A stretch of 5,714 bases of DNA from positions 1-5,714 of the forward strand of contig JAKBQO010000102.1 in the NCBI GenBank assembly GCA_021835185.1. Reading direction: 5' to 3'. How positions within the stretch are numbered: position 1 is the first letter of the stretch; each line of letters opens with the position of its first letter. The notes beneath the pieces were generated by a model, which worked only from the letters and a program-made list of their open reading frames with translations, was not told the DNA's origin and ran no database searches. This DNA is from Thermoplasmata archaeon. GTDB taxonomy: Archaea; Thermoplasmatota; Thermoplasmata; Thermoplasmatales; Thermoplasmataceae. Both the position numbers and the translations under genes were made by a program. Shown here one piece after another: positions 5,338 to 5,714 of the stretch.

Positions 5338-5714
5338 TTAAGAAACAACATCTACTGTTGCGCTCATACTAAATGTATGGCTTGATACATGTATGTTGTT
5401 GGAGAGGTTAAAATCTGTTACTATGCTTGTAGTTGAATGTGCAGATACTGTCACTGGATGTACAAGAACCACAAGAGCAAAATCATGTGCCAGATGCAAG
5501 CTAACTGTTGCGTTTGCTCCAAATAAACTTGTTACAGACGTATTTACATATATAGTTACATTTTTGATGTATATCTTTATCAGATTATACGAGCCAGCAT
5601 GTACAGACAGGTTAGACAGAAATGCCGCGTTGCTTGCATTTAAATTCAGTATATTTACAGTCTTATCATGCAGTGAATAGTTTGTCCATCCTGTTGAGTT
5701 TGAGGATACTTTAT
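5338..5714 (-). CDS. C-terminal part of a secreted, sequon-rich protein (DUF4382-like), 5' end outside the window
   Basis: On the minus strand a frame is open from the right edge to a TAA at 5340-5338, giving the last 124 residues; no start codon is inside. The pattern fits the DUF4382 family, found in secreted or lipid-anchored proteins: TGWTNYSLHDKTVNILNLN (7-25) matches gW-x-tvdLl-l, LSVHAGSYNLIKIYIKNVTI (35-54) matches L-aG-Y-irl-v--v-v, and SIVTDFNLSNNIHV (96-109) the closing FDl--Si part. It has no Cys, few charged residues and eight N-x-S/T sequons (Asn 5, 11, 25, 34, 51, 57, 67, 102), fitting an N-glycosylated protein outside the cell. No C-terminal membrane segment is seen, so any anchor would be N-terminal. 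Its role is unknown. The 67-base gap to the oxidoreductase gene holds a terminator-like tract and a promoter, so they are probably separate transcripts. The family label is from memory. Confidence 0.7.
   Translation of the reverse strand, partial: KVSSNSTGWTNYSLHDKTVNILNLNASNAAFLSNLSVHAGSYNLIKIYIKNVTIYVNTSVTSLFGANATVSLHLAHDFALVVLVHPVTVSAHSTTSIVTDFNLSNNIHVSSHTFSMSATVDVVS

Noticed and set aside
5385..5394. ATACATGTAT, a perfect 10-base palindrome
   Set aside because: It lies inside the surface-protein coding region and is explained by ordinary codons; a single 10-base A/T-rich palindrome is expected by chance.
5393..5680. Plus-strand open frame of 95 codons with several Cys (ARCKLT and similar)
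   Set aside because: It lies opposite the DUF4382-like coding region, has no promoter or ribosome binding site, matches no family I know, and its Cys codons are the complement of common Thr and Ala codons on the other strand.
1..5714. CRISPR array, tRNA or rRNA gene, insertion sequence
   Set aside because: No regularly spaced repeats, tRNA arms, rRNA segments, terminal inverted repeats or transposase motifs were seen on either strand by reading alone.

Overview
The window (about 36-37% G+C by eye) reads as chromosomal DNA of a thermoacidophilic archaeon of the order Thermoplasmatales, perhaps Ferroplasma-like. The evidence is heavy ATA/AGA codon use, archaeal TATA-type promoters about 25 bases ahead of start codons with no ribosome binding site, and archaeal families: a COG2150-type ACT regulator, a DUF3834-like protein and a DUF4382-like surface protein. 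The genus is a guess.

Layout. Bases 1-639 hold the end of a HEPN-domain gene and an overlapping MNT-type nucleotidyltransferase, a typical archaeal toxin-antitoxin-like pair; the nucleotidyltransferase frame is cut by an in-frame TAG. A plus-strand gene at 744-1421 encodes a cytoplasmic protein with a periplasmic-binding-protein-like fold. A plus-strand gene at 1501-2013 encodes an ACT-domain regulator of the kind linked to amino acid metabolism. It converges on a minus-strand group, in transcription order: the 3' end of a secreted, sequon-rich protein (5714-5338), a long flavin/iron-sulfur oxidoreductase of the 2,4-dienoyl-CoA reductase type (5270-3627), purE (3578-3111) and purK (3114-2035).

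How the genes work together. PurK and PurE form a clear pair with a 4-base ATGA overlap: PurK makes N5-carboxyaminoimidazole ribonucleotide from AIR, ATP and bicarbonate, and PurE class I rearranges it to CAIR in purine synthesis. No functional link from the oxidoreductase, the ACT regulator or the DUF3834-like protein to purine synthesis is visible. Genes that start a transcript lack a Shine-Dalgarno motif, while the two internal, overlapping genes (nucleotidyltransferase and purK) each have a good one.

Most of the window is ordinary housekeeping and accessory content. The points most worth a second look are the interrupted nucleotidyltransferase beside a HEPN protein lacking the usual RNase motif, the shortened C-terminal module of the oxidoreductase, and the sequon-rich surface protein at the right edge. 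No new multi-gene system is evident.
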